A stretch of 52,809 nt of DNA, taken from the NCBI GenBank assembly GCA_014904985.1, contig MU129173.1:1-52809 (forward strand), written 5' to 3'. The notes beneath the pieces are model-generated. The model was not told the DNA's origin. It saw only the letters and a program-made list of their open reading frames with translations, and did not search any database. Origin of the DNA: Hydnum rufescens UP504 (taxonomy: Eukaryota > Basidiomycota > Agaricomycetes > Cantharellales > Hydnaceae). This document shows positions 32,349 through 44,740 of this stretch, one piece after another (position 1 is the stretch's first letter; the number at the start of each line of letters is the position of its first letter). The position numbers and the translations under genes were made by a program.

Positions 32349-34592
32349 TGTTGGAGGGAGAAATCCCTACACCATAGAAACCTTGTTGAAAGTCCATTTC
32401 TTATTCAAATGAATTTATCAATCACCATTCTGCTCATTAATCTCCCCCCTATTCCTTTGCTTACGAATTCATTGGGATTCCATTCATTGAAATCCTCAAT
32501 TTCACCACATTCCCTTACCATGAACATGAGCCAATTTATTGTCTGTCCATTGGACTTCAACAGTCCACACTGAAGGGGTTTGTTTACACCTCACTTCAAG
32601 TCCAACTTTCTTGGACAAGGCAATTCAACTTGCCATCTTTCTCCAAGGTCTGAACCACTCTTCCATTATCACCAAGTCTTCCTATTGCCTTAAGGGTGAT
32701 GAATTGCAATTATGTAATGACAGGGACCATGCCTGGCCTCAGTTCTGGACCTGAAGATCCATCACATGATCTAAAAAGGGGCTATACCACTCTCAAGGAG
32801 TATTTGTCCAATTTCTCCATTAGTTTTGATCAGAATGACTCAGAAGGGTGGCACCCAGAGAGATACAAATCATGCCTATTGAAAAAAATACCAAATACCA
32901 GCTGAATGGATCAAAATTGCAGTCTCAGGAAGATTTTCTTTCCATGCTTCATATTCTGAGGGAGTATTTTCTGATTTTCAGAGCTAATTCTTATCCAATT
33001 CACATACAATAACCACACCCTGAAAGATATTAAAAATGCACATTGTAAGCAGGAAACAGAGGGTTGAATCCAACTACAGTCCATGATATGGAAACAAGGA
33101 CAAAGAGAGGAGATCACAGGGTCAATCTGGGTGTTCAGGTCCTTGAAAAGGAGTGGTCTTTGGATGGGGAAAAGGACTGCTTTGATAGACTATCTAAACA
33201 GTGAATGAAGGGATCAGATCACACTCTAAGTCCTCCTCTTGAGAACCTATCAAAAGTGTGATAAGTAGTGCTTGTGTTGTGGAGTTTACCCTTGGACCAG
33301 TGGCAGTTTCTTAAGCCTTCAAAACTGGGGGTGAGGGGAAAGACAATGGAAATTCACATCTCCTGCACTTAATATACATCACAGAAAAATACTATGGTAA
33401 CCAGAAGAAAGGTGGGGTTAAGGTGAAAATGATGAAAAGGAATCAAGTCAAAAGCTTCAAAATTGAAGGAGATATTCAATTAACAAGTCAGAATAGGGGA
33501 ATATGGCTTAACCAAGGTATTCCTCCTCTCCTACTGAACAGAATCCCTTGGGGAAAGGTGGAACTGGTTGCCCTAGACATACCCTCCATCGGAAATAGGG
33601 TGCCGGAACCATAATTGCCTTTAGTAATCAGAAAAGCGGAGATAAAAGTGAAATGAGACATGGGGAGACTAAATTACAGAAAGCCTAGTTCTAATCCGCT
33701 CGTTTTTTCCTTGATACCATTCGATGCATGTTTTTAGCGTCTCTCCATCGGTGGTAGTTACTAATGAATCAGATCAAAACTGGTGGAGATATTCACAAAA
33801 TACTGAAAGATAGTGTGGAGCTGAGGTAAAATAGACCTGGAGGATGCAGTTCGCATCCTATAAACTAGTGTGTGGTACCGTTAGATAGGTATTGATCATA
33901 GCTCTCTGGGAACTATTTTTTCGAGTCGATCTAATCAAAAGTGAGGGAGATATTTGCGAAATACTCCTTGAGAGTATTGGAATAGCCCCTATTTAACATG
34001 TGACTAATCCACAAGTTGGATCCAAAGGATTAGGCAATCTTGATTATATAATTGGGACTCATATATTGCCCTTGAGGCAATGGCACAGAACACTGGATTA
34101 AGCATCAATGAAGAGGGCAAGTTGAATTGCCAAAACCACAATTGGCTGGACTTGAGGTAAATACAAAATTGGGTGGTCTGTTGAAGACCTGGAAGTTGAC
34201 AAATAATTGTCTCATATACAAGGTGGAGGAGAAGTGAGTGGGCCATGGTTTTGAAAGAGGGGAATCTGTGCTATTTAATAATAAAAGGAATGACGAGAGA
34301 TGGAAGAGGCAGAGTTGAATATATTGGATTTGTTTGAGGAGGTAGTTGGGTGATAATGTGAATTCTATGTGGTGAGGATTTATCCTTCCAACAACATCAA
34401 ACAGCACTAAGGGAAAAACAATCAGACATGAACTCCACTTTTCATAAGATAACCCCCTCCTCATGACTCCCCCTTTGCTCCACCATTACAAACAACAATA
34501 TGGTTCCATCTGCCTTATGTCCACAGGAGATGAGGCTCAAGGAGACCTATTCCACCATTTCTTAAGGGAATCTGTCCAGTTTTAAGGGAGGA
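32349..34592 (-). mobile_element. Solo LTR A5 (family A, minus orientation), interrupted and truncated
   Basis: Starts with the inverted family A end TGTTGGAGGGAG at 32349 and runs to 33043. It is split by LTR A3 (33044-34397) and resumes at 34398-34592 with the expected text (ATTCCACCATTTCTTAAGG). The outer end is lost where the MITE relic begins. Confidence 0.7.
33044..34393 (+). mobile_element. Solo LTR A3 (family A), nested in A5, TSD ACAT
   Basis: Begins TGTAAGCAGGAAACAG and ends CCTTCCAACA, with a perfect 4 bp duplication ACAT (33040-33043, 34394-34397). 1,350 bases. It keeps a few more CpG than A1 and A2 (33590-33960). Confidence 0.85.
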
Positions 34593-35090
34593 ATGGCTTG
34601 CACCTAATGCACCTTCAAAATAGTACCTCTTAGGTGGTTTGAGTTTGCATCTGCAAACCACCTCAGAGGTGTTCTGAGTATAGGCATGTCTAAGACATGC
34701 CTGAGGGGTATTTTTAGGGAATTCTAAGTTCACTATATAGACATGTTTAAAATAGCCTGCTGCAGGTGCCACCCAGGAGGGTTTGTTCACCAGCTGGAGA
34801 GTGTTACAGGTCTATTTAGGCGTGTCTAATAAGATATTTTCTGGAGCCTTAGAGGTGTCTATCATCCTTACTGTGTGTCTGTGTGTCTACTGGTGTCTAA
34901 TGCTGCCTAGATCAATAAGTTCTACTACTAGTGCCTACTGGTGTCAAAATCAAACATTTTGACCCCAAGACCCCTGGTGGCAGTACTAATAGGTGTCTAA
35001 TGTTGTTTAGATCCAATAATAATCCAATAATAATGGTGCTACTGTGGATGCATGTCTAAATTAAAACAAAGGCATCTGCTGAGGGGGAGA
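34593..35090. mobile_element. Second MITE copy (partial), related to 6438-6866
   Basis: Starts TGCACCTAATGCACC and CTCTTAGGTGGTTTGAG, as the first copy does. It then continues through GTCTAAGACATGCCTGAGG and GTGTCTACTGGTGTCTAA motifs. The right inverted end is not found, so it is truncated. Confidence 0.6.
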
Positions 35091-35253
35091 TCATTAGTGT
35101 AATATAGTGTATTACATAATTGAGTTTGGACTCAAAAGTCATGTATATATGGCAGTTGCTGAGATTTGAATAGTTAACCTTTGCCCAGACCTCAATGCCT
35201 TGTGAGAACTGTGAACCTTCTTGTCTCAGTCTTTGCTTTGTCTATCTGGTTTA

Positions 35254-35927
35254 TGGTTGCCAAAGTCAGATTCAGGTCAGGTTTTGCCCCATTTGGGCAA
35301 AACCTGAACTTAACCAAAACCTGAACCTAACCTGAGGAAAACCTATCTTAGGTTAGGTTCAGGTCAGGTTCAGGTTTAACCCAGGTTCAAACCTGAAATC
35401 ATGAGCCCCTTCAGACATGAGAAATATCTGAGCTGAACACTGATTTTAGCCATAATCCAGAATGAGTCATCAATTCTGGCAAGTTCCAGAGTTATGTAAG
35501 CAGGTTCCTTGGTGGAGAAATAGGTTATTTTTGAACTGAAGTTAAACATAAAACCTCATGCAAAGTTTATATTGTCTATACATAGAGTCAATATAAACTT
35601 TGCATGAGGTTTTATGTTTAACTTCAGTTCAAAAGTAATGTATTTCTCCACCAAGGAACCTGCTTACATAGCTCTGGAACTTGCCAGAATTGATGACTCA
35701 TTCTGGATTACGGTTAAAATCGGTGTTCAGCTCAGATATTTCTCATGTCTGAAGGGGCTCATGATTTCAGGTTTGAACCTGGGTTAAACCTGAACCTGAC
35801 CTGAACCTGAAAACATGGGGGCCCAAAACCTGAAATCACCCATGAGGGCAAAACCTGAACCTGACCACAGGTCAGGTTCAGGTTTGAGCTCAGGTTTCCA
35901 GGGTTTGTAACCTGACTTCAGCAACCA
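35254..35927. mobile_element. Foldback element, two ~320 bp arms with ~14 base loop
   Basis: The left arm 35254-35574 and right arm 35589-35927 are inverted copies. The inner ~170 bp are almost identical. The outer parts are made of AACCTGAACCTGACC-type short repeats whose number differs between arms. The ends TGGTTGC and GCAACCA are flanked by TA on both sides (35252-35253, 35928-35929), as expected for a Tc1/mariner-type MITE. RNA read from it would form a long hairpin. Confidence 0.85.
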
Positions 35928-35929
35928 TA

Positions 35930-36649
35930 GTGCTAAGGGTGGTGTGATTATCATTTCTCCTCCTTCCCCTATCCCTGCTCCCCACCTGTCAACTCCACTT
36001 TGTCCAAGTATGACAATGAGTGCCCTCCTGAATCTGGGAGGCACTTCATTACATTAGGTAATATTCAATAATATCTTTGGATATCCAGTTACATAATAAA
36101 GTGTTTCTTATTGAAAACAAAGCCTAAATGTGGAAATTGGATGAAGTACATCCAAACAAGATTTAGCCATCTAGCTCAATGGAGGTCCAGGACCAGGGGG
36201 AGGTGCCTGGGATGGGTGGAGGGACCCTGGCTGAGTGAAGAAACCAGGCCCAGAGCAAGTGGTTAGTGCCTGGAGAGATGGGGGCAGTAAAATGAATACC
36301 AGAAATTGCAGAACTTTCTGGATCACAACTGCAGGGTGGTTCACTCTGAAATATGGCACATGATTGGGGAATATTAGGGTGAAGAACATATTAAGATTTC
36401 AGCCAATTCCAATCAGTAGGTATTGAGCTATGAGGAGAACAAGTTTGGACATTGAAAATTAATTTCATACCCTTACAGAATACCTGGGAACTTGAAAGTT
36501 TACACAGAGTATGATAATATAATGTACTAATTATGTGCCACAAATTATTCCAATCCATATAATCCTCTTAGTCCAAAGGCATGATGACACAGAGGAAGGG
36601 CTAGTGAATGAGAAGTGAATGAGTTGGCTGAAGCTGGATTAGCTTCCAG
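35930..36649. other. Spacer, no gene recognised
   Basis: CpG-poor DNA. The minus frame at 36389-36171 (72 residues, Pro-rich end) has no family resemblance and no context. No repeat ends found apart from the start of LTR D at 36650. Confidence 0.4.
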
Positions 36650-37478
36650 TGTGGAAGGAATAACTGTCTAGTATCTGAAAATGCAAGTTTAGAAGTTCTC
36701 TGACCTTAGACCTTGATCAATGATCTGTTGGAGTGTTTAGGACAACCTTATCTTGCTACTGCCCAAAGATATCAAGGAAACTCAGTTGAAATGACTCCAT
36801 TTGACAAACAAAATAAACGTTTTCTACATGTCAAAAAATATGCTTATGTAACCAAGATTTGTAATCAAAAACCCGGACTCAAAAGTATGACAAAGCAATT
36901 TGTATGACTAAGCAAAAGATATGACTCAGCCTGATTTAGTCATCTGAACATCCCACAACTGTGCCATTCCAAACATCACACAGACTTTGGTGCAGAAAAG
37001 TACACAGACATCCAAAAATACATATAAGGAATTGAATTTTGTAGTTTTAGGTAGCTTTTAGATAAGACTCCCCTCAAAATAAAGTAGTTACAGACAAGAA
37101 ATTCAAGTGGCCAAGTAACTGAAAGGCATACTCAGAGCAACAATGAGAAGTTGTAGATAGTTGTAGGACCCTCAGTGTAGGTGTTGCTAGATGTCTAAGC
37201 CCTGAATCATACGATAATAGGTTCAAGCCCATAAAAGTTTAAAATCAGAAATAGCTTCTAAGTTTCAATTTGACAATCATGATACAAGTAGTCCAGCTAG
37301 AGTCAGAAACATTACGTCATATCAGAGTCATCCATATCATTTCTATACCTAGTAAGCCAATCAACCCATTGAGACTAACCTGAGCCCCTCCCATACCTTT
37401 TCATTCCCAATCCCTATAACCTTAGCCAACATCTGGTGGTGTTAGTAATTTCTGCAGAGCTATAAAGCATCTTCTACA
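36650..37478 (+). repeat. 5' LTR of element D
   Basis: Begins TGTGGAAGGAATAAC and ends CATCTTCTACA. I count nine substitutions and one 2-base indel against the 3' copy. A CTATAAAG box lies only ~18 bases from the 3' end. The following text AGTGGTGGTCCTTACAGG should contain the primer site, but I cannot assign a tRNA. Confidence 0.88.
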
Positions 37479-37621
37479 AGTGGTGGTCCTTACAGGGGAT
37501 TCAATTCAAAACTCAGTCAACCTTTTGTCAACTAGAACCTCTAGAATCTTCTAGAACATATCCTCCATTTTTCTTGCTTCCAAACACACTCCAAGTACAC
37601 TCTTAGACTCACACACCTACT

Positions 37622-39442
37622 ATGGCTACCCCAACTGGTAGACCAATGCCTAGGCCATCTGCCAAGGATGCTCCTTATTTCAAGGGCAAATGACTTGAAA
37701 GCTTTCTCACTGACTATGAAGCCTGCTGTGATGAAGCCCTATATGATGATATCAAGAAATGCGAAAATTTAGCAAGGTATTGCAATGATGATGCCAGAGA
37801 ACTGATTAAAAATCTTCCTGAAGTAAAGGGAGGATCCTTCAAAGCCCTATCAGAGAGACTTCATGACTTTTATGGTTTGAGGGACAGAAGACAGAAGTAT
37901 ACTCAAGAAAGATTGGCCAAGTTCTGCTACCATTCAAGATCCATCAAGAGTGAGGCAGACCTGGATGAATATTATCGCGAATTTGTTACACAGGTACAAC
38001 ACCTTGCTAAGAAAGGTACAATTGCTGACAGAGGTTGAGGTGACCTGTTCTGGCAAGGAATCCCTCAACGACTGCAGAAGGTGGCATATCCAAACTTGCA
38101 AGAGACTAAAGGGTTTGACCCTACAAAACCACTGGAATATTCTGCTGCTTACAAATGTATCAAGCTGTGTGTTACTGAGGATCTTTACTACAATACAGGA
38201 CACCTTCCCAAATCCAGCAGCAAGTTGTTGATAGCTCACAAGAAGTCTAAAGCGAAAAAGTCTTATTACAAGCACAAATCAGATTCAGACTCCTCAAGCT
38301 CAAGTTCTTCAGACTCCTCAGATGATGAATCCCCAGCAAAGGAGCCAGAAAGTGACAGTGAAAGTGAAGTCCCAGTATGAGCAACTACTTCTCCCAAAAA
38401 GGCAGTTGTACATCATAAGGCACCAGTGATTCCTACCATTCGAAATGTTGCTGATCAAGTAGGAGAGTTGGCCAGGTCATTTGATGAGATGAAGATCCAC
38501 TTTGCTAGGTCCTTGCCCAATGATAACCCTCACCCCAACAGTAATCAAGTTCACCCACAAACTTCTAGTCCTGATACATATCCAAACAACTACCCCCTTG
38601 GAATGCCTCAGAATCAGTACATGAATAAGTCAGCAGAAGGATCAGGAAACAATTTGGTTTGCTGGTTCTGTGATAAAGTTGGAACTCACAATGTAGGCAT
38701 GAAGAATTGTCCAGATGCCCAGGCGATGATCAGACAGAATCTGATCAAATACTCAATTGAAGGACAGCTTGTGAAGATGGATGGATCTAGACTACCTTGA
38801 GGAATCCCAGGCCAAGGAGGATTCAAGCAAGCTATTATAGATGAGATTAAGAGGTTTGGATCAGATATTCCCAACACTAGTCACTCTGGAGCATGCAGTT
38901 TGGTAGATGACTATGGTCATTCTCCATTCCAAGGACAAGCCTATGCAATAGAAGCAGACTACAGGGTTTATCCAGCAGCCAAGCAGGAGAAGCCAAATGT
39001 TTGATTTACACCAATGGTAGAACCTCCCAAGGAACACAAAGTTAGTTGATTGCCAGATCACAAGGTCACAGTGGAAATCCCTCCTCAAAATCTTGCCAAA
39101 CCCAATTCTGAAAATCGTCCCAAACACCCTGCTGAACCAACAGCTGCTCCCAAGGTGAACCCAGTCCCAGAAAGGAAACAAGTAATTGAAAATGTCCCAG
39201 CACCACCCACAAATACTCCCTTTTTTAATGCACAAAACCCAGAATCAGGCATTTTACCTGCTGAAACTCTTAAGCAGCCTCCTTCCATCCAACCTCCTCC
39301 CATTCATGTGCCCCAGCCCACAGTTGAAATCAAGGAAACTGCTCCACCCAAAGCCTGGAAGGACAACATTCCTCAAGAAGATATCGAAATGGGGTTTGAT
39401 GCTCCAGAAAAGAAAATCCCAAAGCAGGCTCCAGCCTTTTGA
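37622..39442 (+). pseudogene. gag: Element D Gag with zinc finger
   Basis: MATPTGRPMPRPSAKDAPYFKGK opens a Gag with the retrotransposon-Gag helical core (ARYCNDDARELIKNLPEVKG ... DEYYREFVTQV), a Ser/acidic patch (about 38280-38370), and a CCHC-like finger CWFCDKVGTHN...C near 38660. A proline-rich linker leads to the protease. The frame is interrupted only by TGA (37691, 38036, 38378, 38798, 39002, 39047, 39440), each where CGA would give a sensible Arg; there is no TAA, TAG or frameshift. Confidence 0.8.
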
Positions 39443-41578
39443 TTTACAACTGATCTCCAGGATACATGCAAAGATAAAGATGTAGCAGAGAAGGTGTTGG
39501 ACCAGATGATTGAAATATCACTGGGAGACTTCCTTGGAACTGCAATTGGCCCAGCAAAAATACTTGCATCAAGGTTGAAGTTAAAGAAGGAACCCACAGG
39601 AAAATATCATGAACCACTCACAGTAAACATTGTCAACAGCACAGCATACCAAGACACTCAGGAGCTTGAAAATGCTGAATATTTGGACAGCTCAGATGAA
39701 GAACCCATGTACAAGGACATTTACCCTCCAGGACAACAGCACCCACTGAAATGGCTCTACAAATCCCACATGCTGAAGGCAAATCAACTGCTAGTCATGG
39801 CCACTGGAAAGATTCAGGCCAAAGTTGCTGGTGAAGAAGATGTAATACTAATGCTGGACACAGGTTCTGAGCTGAACCTCATATCAAAAGAGACCATGGA
39901 ACAATTTCACCTGCCAATGGATCCAGATGGCCAATGATGGTCTCTTCAAGGAGTCAATAGTGGACCAGAACCTCTCCTAGGATGCTGTCGAAATGTCCCC
40001 ATAGAAGTTGGAGGTATTCGCTTTGACCATGATTTCTTTGCTAAAAGTGGAAACTTCAATGACCATGAATTGTTATTGGGACAACCCTGGTTGATGGCAT
40101 ATGGTGCACAAATAGGATATGGTGGTTCAAATGATGGAAACCATAGTATGAAACTTCAGATATACAAGAAGGGAAACACAGAGGATCCATCAGTGATAGT
40201 ACCAGCACTAGTCAATGAAACATGAGAACAAACAAAATTGGTCACTGCAGTCAGGGAAATCCCTCCTGTACCACCAGAACCTCATCCACAAGAAGACTTC
40301 CCAGACCTAGACAAGCTACATAATCAATACAATCGCCTCCACATTTCCCCATCAGTTAATTCTTCAGCAGGATATGCCCCATCAATTCCAACTTTTGATA
40401 GAGAACTTTCAGAGGCCTTATGACTACCAGAGACCTGTGCAGCAAACATTGCACCAGAAATAAACAAGTATCTCATTGATGCATTGATAAATGATGGAGG
40501 GACAGCAGTGAAATATTTACATGAAGTCTGGAGTACATCTGCAGCATGCAAAGGCACAGAATTAGAAGAAAATCTCACAAAGTTATACAAATTATTCAAC
40601 CCCAAGACTCAAAGCAGCTCCTCAGCAGAACCTCAAATATTTGGATCTCATCTAGGCCAAATAATTTGAAATGTAGGCAAGACCAAGTACAAGACTGTGG
40701 ACAAAAAGAAGAATCCCATTCCACTAGGCATATCCAGGAACCCTGTTATTAGAAAACCCTATAAAGAGCTCAGAGTGCCAGAACTTTCCCCACTATCCAC
40801 ACACCCTCCAGGACTTGCAGACTTCCCATTCACAGTAAAATTAACACCAGAAAGAATCAACAAAATCATTTCCAACATTCCCAGCAATTTCCTGACAGAT
40901 GAAGAATTAAATCTCCTCCTACATGTTGTGGCTCACCAAGAAAAAGGGATAGCATTTGATGAAGCAGAAAGAGGAATCTTCAAACCAGAATATTTCCCAG
41001 ACTATGTGATGGAAACTGTACCTCATGTCCCTTGGGCACTTCCCCCAATCAAGCCTCCAAAAGAAATTGTGTCTACAATGGTCCAAATGATTAGAGATCA
41101 ATTAAAAGCAGGAAAATATAAAGTATCATGGTCATCTTACAGATCCCAAATGTTTTCTGTGGCTAAACCCAAAGGAGGTATAAGGATTGTGCATGATCTC
41201 CAACCATTGAATGCTGTTTCAGTGAAAGGCTCTAGTCTCCCTCCAAATGTAAATGACTTTTCAGACAGTTTTGTTGGCCATTCAGTGTATGTTGTTGCAG
41301 ATCTGTTTGCAGGATATGATGGCAGAAGAGTTGCTGAAGAATCCCAAGAGATGACAACAAGTGATTCACCATTAGGTCCTGTCAAGCTCACCTCATTACC
41401 CCAAGGATACACAAACTCCATGCAAGAATTTATGTGCACAGTTACACACATGATTAAATCCATGATCCCCCACCAAGCAGAAGCCTTTGTTGATGACATT
41501 GCTGGAAAGGGAACTGGCAGTTTTGAAGATGGTCATGAAAACGATGGATCCTCGAAAAAGGGATTCATTCACTTGTGA
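39443..41578 (+). pseudogene. pol: Element D protease and reverse transcriptase, truncated
   Basis: Same frame as Gag. The protease motif is MLDTGSELNLIS (about 39852) with a downstream LLLGQPWL. RT follows with FSVAKPKGGIRIVHDLQPLN (41156), YVVADLFAGYD (41290), LPQGYTNS (41398) and the catalytic FVDDIAGKG (41488) in place of YxDD. TGA codons at 39935, 40223, 40421 and 40667 fall at likely Arg. After FVDD the conserved thumb is lost within about 15 codons, and the frame ends at 41576. RNase H and integrase are absent. Confidence 0.82.
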
Positions 41579-42545
41579 GGACGAACCTATGCCCCTCCAC
41601 AACATATTTGGCTGCGATGAACCTCTCCACTGTGATGCCCTGCTCAATCATCCTGCTCTCGACACCAAAGTCTCCTTGAATTTTGCAAACTCACTCAAAT
41701 TATACAGTTCTTTCCCAGAATACAATTCCATTCCCTTTGCAGTTCCCAAGTGCCCACCACCTCCTCCCATGCCCACTCTTCTTCTCCCTTCATCTCCCTT
41801 TGAATTTCCAAAGGGAAACAAAAAGAATAAGTCACACAAGAAGCCAAATCCAAAGGCCAAGCTGAACATGTATTGTGCTTACCCAGCATTACAACAAGCA
41901 ATTGAAGCCTGCAAAAGCAACCACCACGAGAATATCGAGTCAATCCGCATGAATTATTATGATAAATGTGAGACTGACCTTAGCAATCTCATGAAGATTT
42001 TGGAACTTTTGCATTGCATGCTTGATGCTTGAGAATTCGAAATCACATCTATAAACAAGGCAGCCACAACTCTCATTTGTTCCTCCAAATCCTTGGATGT
42101 GGAACAATGGAAGCTCAATGATAAGGAGGTCGATATTGGTCAGTGCCACCAAGACTCACTTGAGCTTTATGCTCAATCAGTGGCCAATCTTTGCTGTTCC
42201 CAATCTGAGAAGTTTTCTCGCATCTTTACTCTTGCAGCTGAAATAGTTTCCCAGGAGGAGGAAAATACAAACCCATTCCTCACCTTTAAACTCCATCATC
42301 AGTTCACTCCCCATCTCACCAATCTCACCCAAGCAATTGTGATGCTGCACATGACCATGTCTACCTTTTCTCCCAGTGCGGATTCTGTTGACTATTATTG
42401 TAACATCATTCAAGATCTTCAACTCAAGCTTTTTGAAAACAAGTGGACCCAGTTAAAGGACAACAGCAATGAGTATGAATTTGCCAATTTACCATGGACT
42501 CTGCCATGATCACCTGATCATGAATTCATCAAATTTGACTCAAAT
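41535..42545 (+). pseudogene. Orphan protein A in cargo of element D
   Basis: From ATG 41535 a frame runs with two TGA codons (42030, 42507; Arg likely) to about 42545 and then to the LTR A4 insertion site. It has a Pro-rich, Lys-rich region (41750-41850: PPPPPMP and KKNKSHKKPNPK), then helical text (AIEACKSNHHENIESIRMNYYDK) and a second helical part (WKLNDKEVDIGQCHQDSLELYAQS). I do not recognise a family. CpG is clearly higher than in the adjoining RT, so this DNA has a different history. Without LTR A4 the frame would end a few codons further on. Confidence 0.5.
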
Positions 42546-42556
42546 GACAATAATGG

Positions 42557-44098
42557 TGTTGGAGGGAAAAATCCCTACCACATAGAGTTCCCTTTCAGCA
42601 TCGAATTTTCCAATGAACAAATTAAAAATGTACCAATATGTTGTTCCAATAACAAGCCTTTCATCTGTTCATGGATGAGCATGAATTCCATATGCCTGAA
42701 AAGATGTAAATGGAATGCTCATTTCCCTTGTACATGAGTCAATCTTCCAGGGTCTTCAACAGGCCACAGGGACTGTATTCATCTATGCCCTACCATAAGC
42801 CATGATATGGTGGACCCAGCAATTCAACTTGCCCTTCTGTATATCATCTTGAATTCTCCTTCAATCTGCTCATACAGATCATGTTGCCTTAAGGGTGACT
42901 CTAATGAATGGTGATTATGTAATACGATGGATTACACACCCAGGCCTCACTTGTGGATGCATTACATAATCAAATAGGGGCAAATGCGGCACTCTTAAGG
43001 AGTATTCGTCGAATTTCTCTGTCAGTTTTGATCGGATCGGCTCAAAAAAATGGCTACTGGAAAGATATGATTCACACCTATCCAACGATACTGAGCATGA
43101 GTTAATCCGATTAAAATTGCATGTTATAGAATGATTTTACTATGGAATCCATACTCTTAAGGAGTATTTTCCGCTTTTCGACGTCAATTCGTATCCGATC
43201 AACTTGTAGATATAGCGCCCTAAAAGCTGTAATCAATACCTATCGAATGATACCGATTATGTGTTCATCAAATCAAAACTGAAGCTTCTGGAATGATTCC
43301 ACCTGCTCACTCATAATCAGAAGGTGTATTTTACAAATTTCTCCCTCAGTTTTGATCGGATTTTCATGAAACAAATGCGCCTAGAAAGGTATTAAAAATT
43401 CCCATCCAACGGTATGAAGTTCGTCGCTAATGAAGAAGAACTCAGTGTTCTACATATGAATTTCCCCCTTGTCTCAGGAGAACATCATTCCCCCTTCCAA
43501 TTTTCAAATATCGAATATTGTCCGGCAGCCTTATATCCAAAGGATAGGACGTTCAGGACGACTTATTCCACCATTCCTCAAGGGAATCTGTCCAAAAGGG
43601 AAGGAGAAATAGTCATTTTATGCTCTATCCTATCCCCAGACTTGTAAATTGAATACCTCTGTCGGTTTTGAAGCTTTTGACTTGATTCCTTTTTCTACAT
43701 ATTTCCCCTATCCCCCTGCTTCCGTCGGATATTTGATCTCATAGCCAGGTTGTATATTAAGCGAATTGTGTTGAAAATTCCATCATCTTCCCCCTCCCCA
43801 GTCTGAAGCACTGAAGTATTGCTGCTGGATTCCTGGGCGAATTCCATCTGAGGACACTGTACCTATTGCACTTTGTCTAGGGCCACAAGATTAGGACCTT
43901 AGAGTGTGGTATTTGTGGCACATTTTCCCCCTTATTCATCTGCTTGGCAACTGCTGCTTACAGTGGATTATCTTCCATCCCAAAGACCTTCCTACACCCG
44001 GACCTGAATATTCAAATTATTTTGGTGGCCCCCATTCTTTGTTCTTGATTCCATATTGCAGACTGTAGCAGAGATTCCCCCTTTTTCTCTTGCTTACA
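42557..44098 (-). mobile_element. Solo LTR A4 (family A, minus orientation), youngest copy
   Basis: Begins TGTTGGAGGG and ends TTGCTTACA, 1,542 bases. The 4 bp flanks ATGG and ACGG differ by a single C-to-T change at a CpG. It keeps many CpG (43000-43740) lost from A1 and A2, so it is the youngest of the five. It holds three ~120-130 bp internal units (about 43000-43420). No gag or pol. Confidence 0.85.
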
Positions 44099-44740
44099 AC
44101 GGATGGTGATCATCACTAAATTTCTGATATCCCCATTTTTTTTGATGTTCCCTCATCCTTTCTTGAGTTTCCCTGATGTTCTCCTCATCTTTTCTTGAGT
44201 CTCACATCTTTCTTGAATTTCCAATGTTCTCATCTTTTCTTGAGTCCCCCTCCCCCTTTTCTCTTTTGAAAGTCCCAGCTTTTCTGAGACTTACTTGTCC
44301 TTTGTCAACATTTCTTGTCTTTCTCAAATCTCACTCTTTGTGAGTCTCCCCATTTGTCTATGGAATTTTTCTTGCTCTTCCATTCTTCTTTCCTCCTTCC
44401 CAGAAATTGTCTCATATACTGAGCACATCCCTGTTGGTCATGTTCCCCTGTGAATAAAATCAAAATATCTATAAAGAAAACTCAGAATCCAGAAGAGAGT
44501 TATGTAAGGTAGTTCCATTAAAACTGCTTTTCTCTTGGGGCTTCACAGGACCACTTTGTGGACGCCTTCCTCTGTAATTTCGATCACACAAATTCTCGTC
44601 TCCCAAAGATGACTCTTGTGAGGCTTTGCAAGTCTTCATCCCAGTTCTCTTACTTCTTTCCTCAGCCCTATTTCAATGCTTTGCAAGTTCTTGCGCCTCA
44701 TGTCAATGTGTTGTGAGTTCTTGAACCTCATGTCAACACT
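44099..44740. other. Pyrimidine-rich stretch with degenerate ~25 bp repeats
   Basis: At 44140-44290 the phrase CCTCATCTTTTCTTGAGT and variants recur several times at about 25-30 base spacing. A C/T strand bias continues into the minisatellite. No credible gene. Confidence 0.45.

Noticed and set aside
35380..35400. tRNA B-box-like GGTTCAAACC
   Set aside because: It is part of the repeated AACCTG text of the foldback element; no A box or cloverleaf around it.
35266..35900. AACCTG/ACCTGA repeats as interstitial telomere
   Set aside because: The unit is not TTAGGG-like and the repeats are the mirrored outer arms of the foldback element.
36171..36389. 72-codon minus frame with proline-rich end
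   Set aside because: No motif, no neighbours and low-complexity C-terminus; likely chance.
37622..41578. TGA read as a sense codon (recoding or alternative genetic code)
   Set aside because: The TGA sites align with Arg rather than Trp, intact CGA codons still occur, CpG is globally depleted around them, and the host-type exons show no such codons. Deamination explains it more simply.
43414..43647. 77-codon frame inside LTR A4
   Set aside because: It runs antisense to the LTR orientation and is not kept in the other four family A copies.
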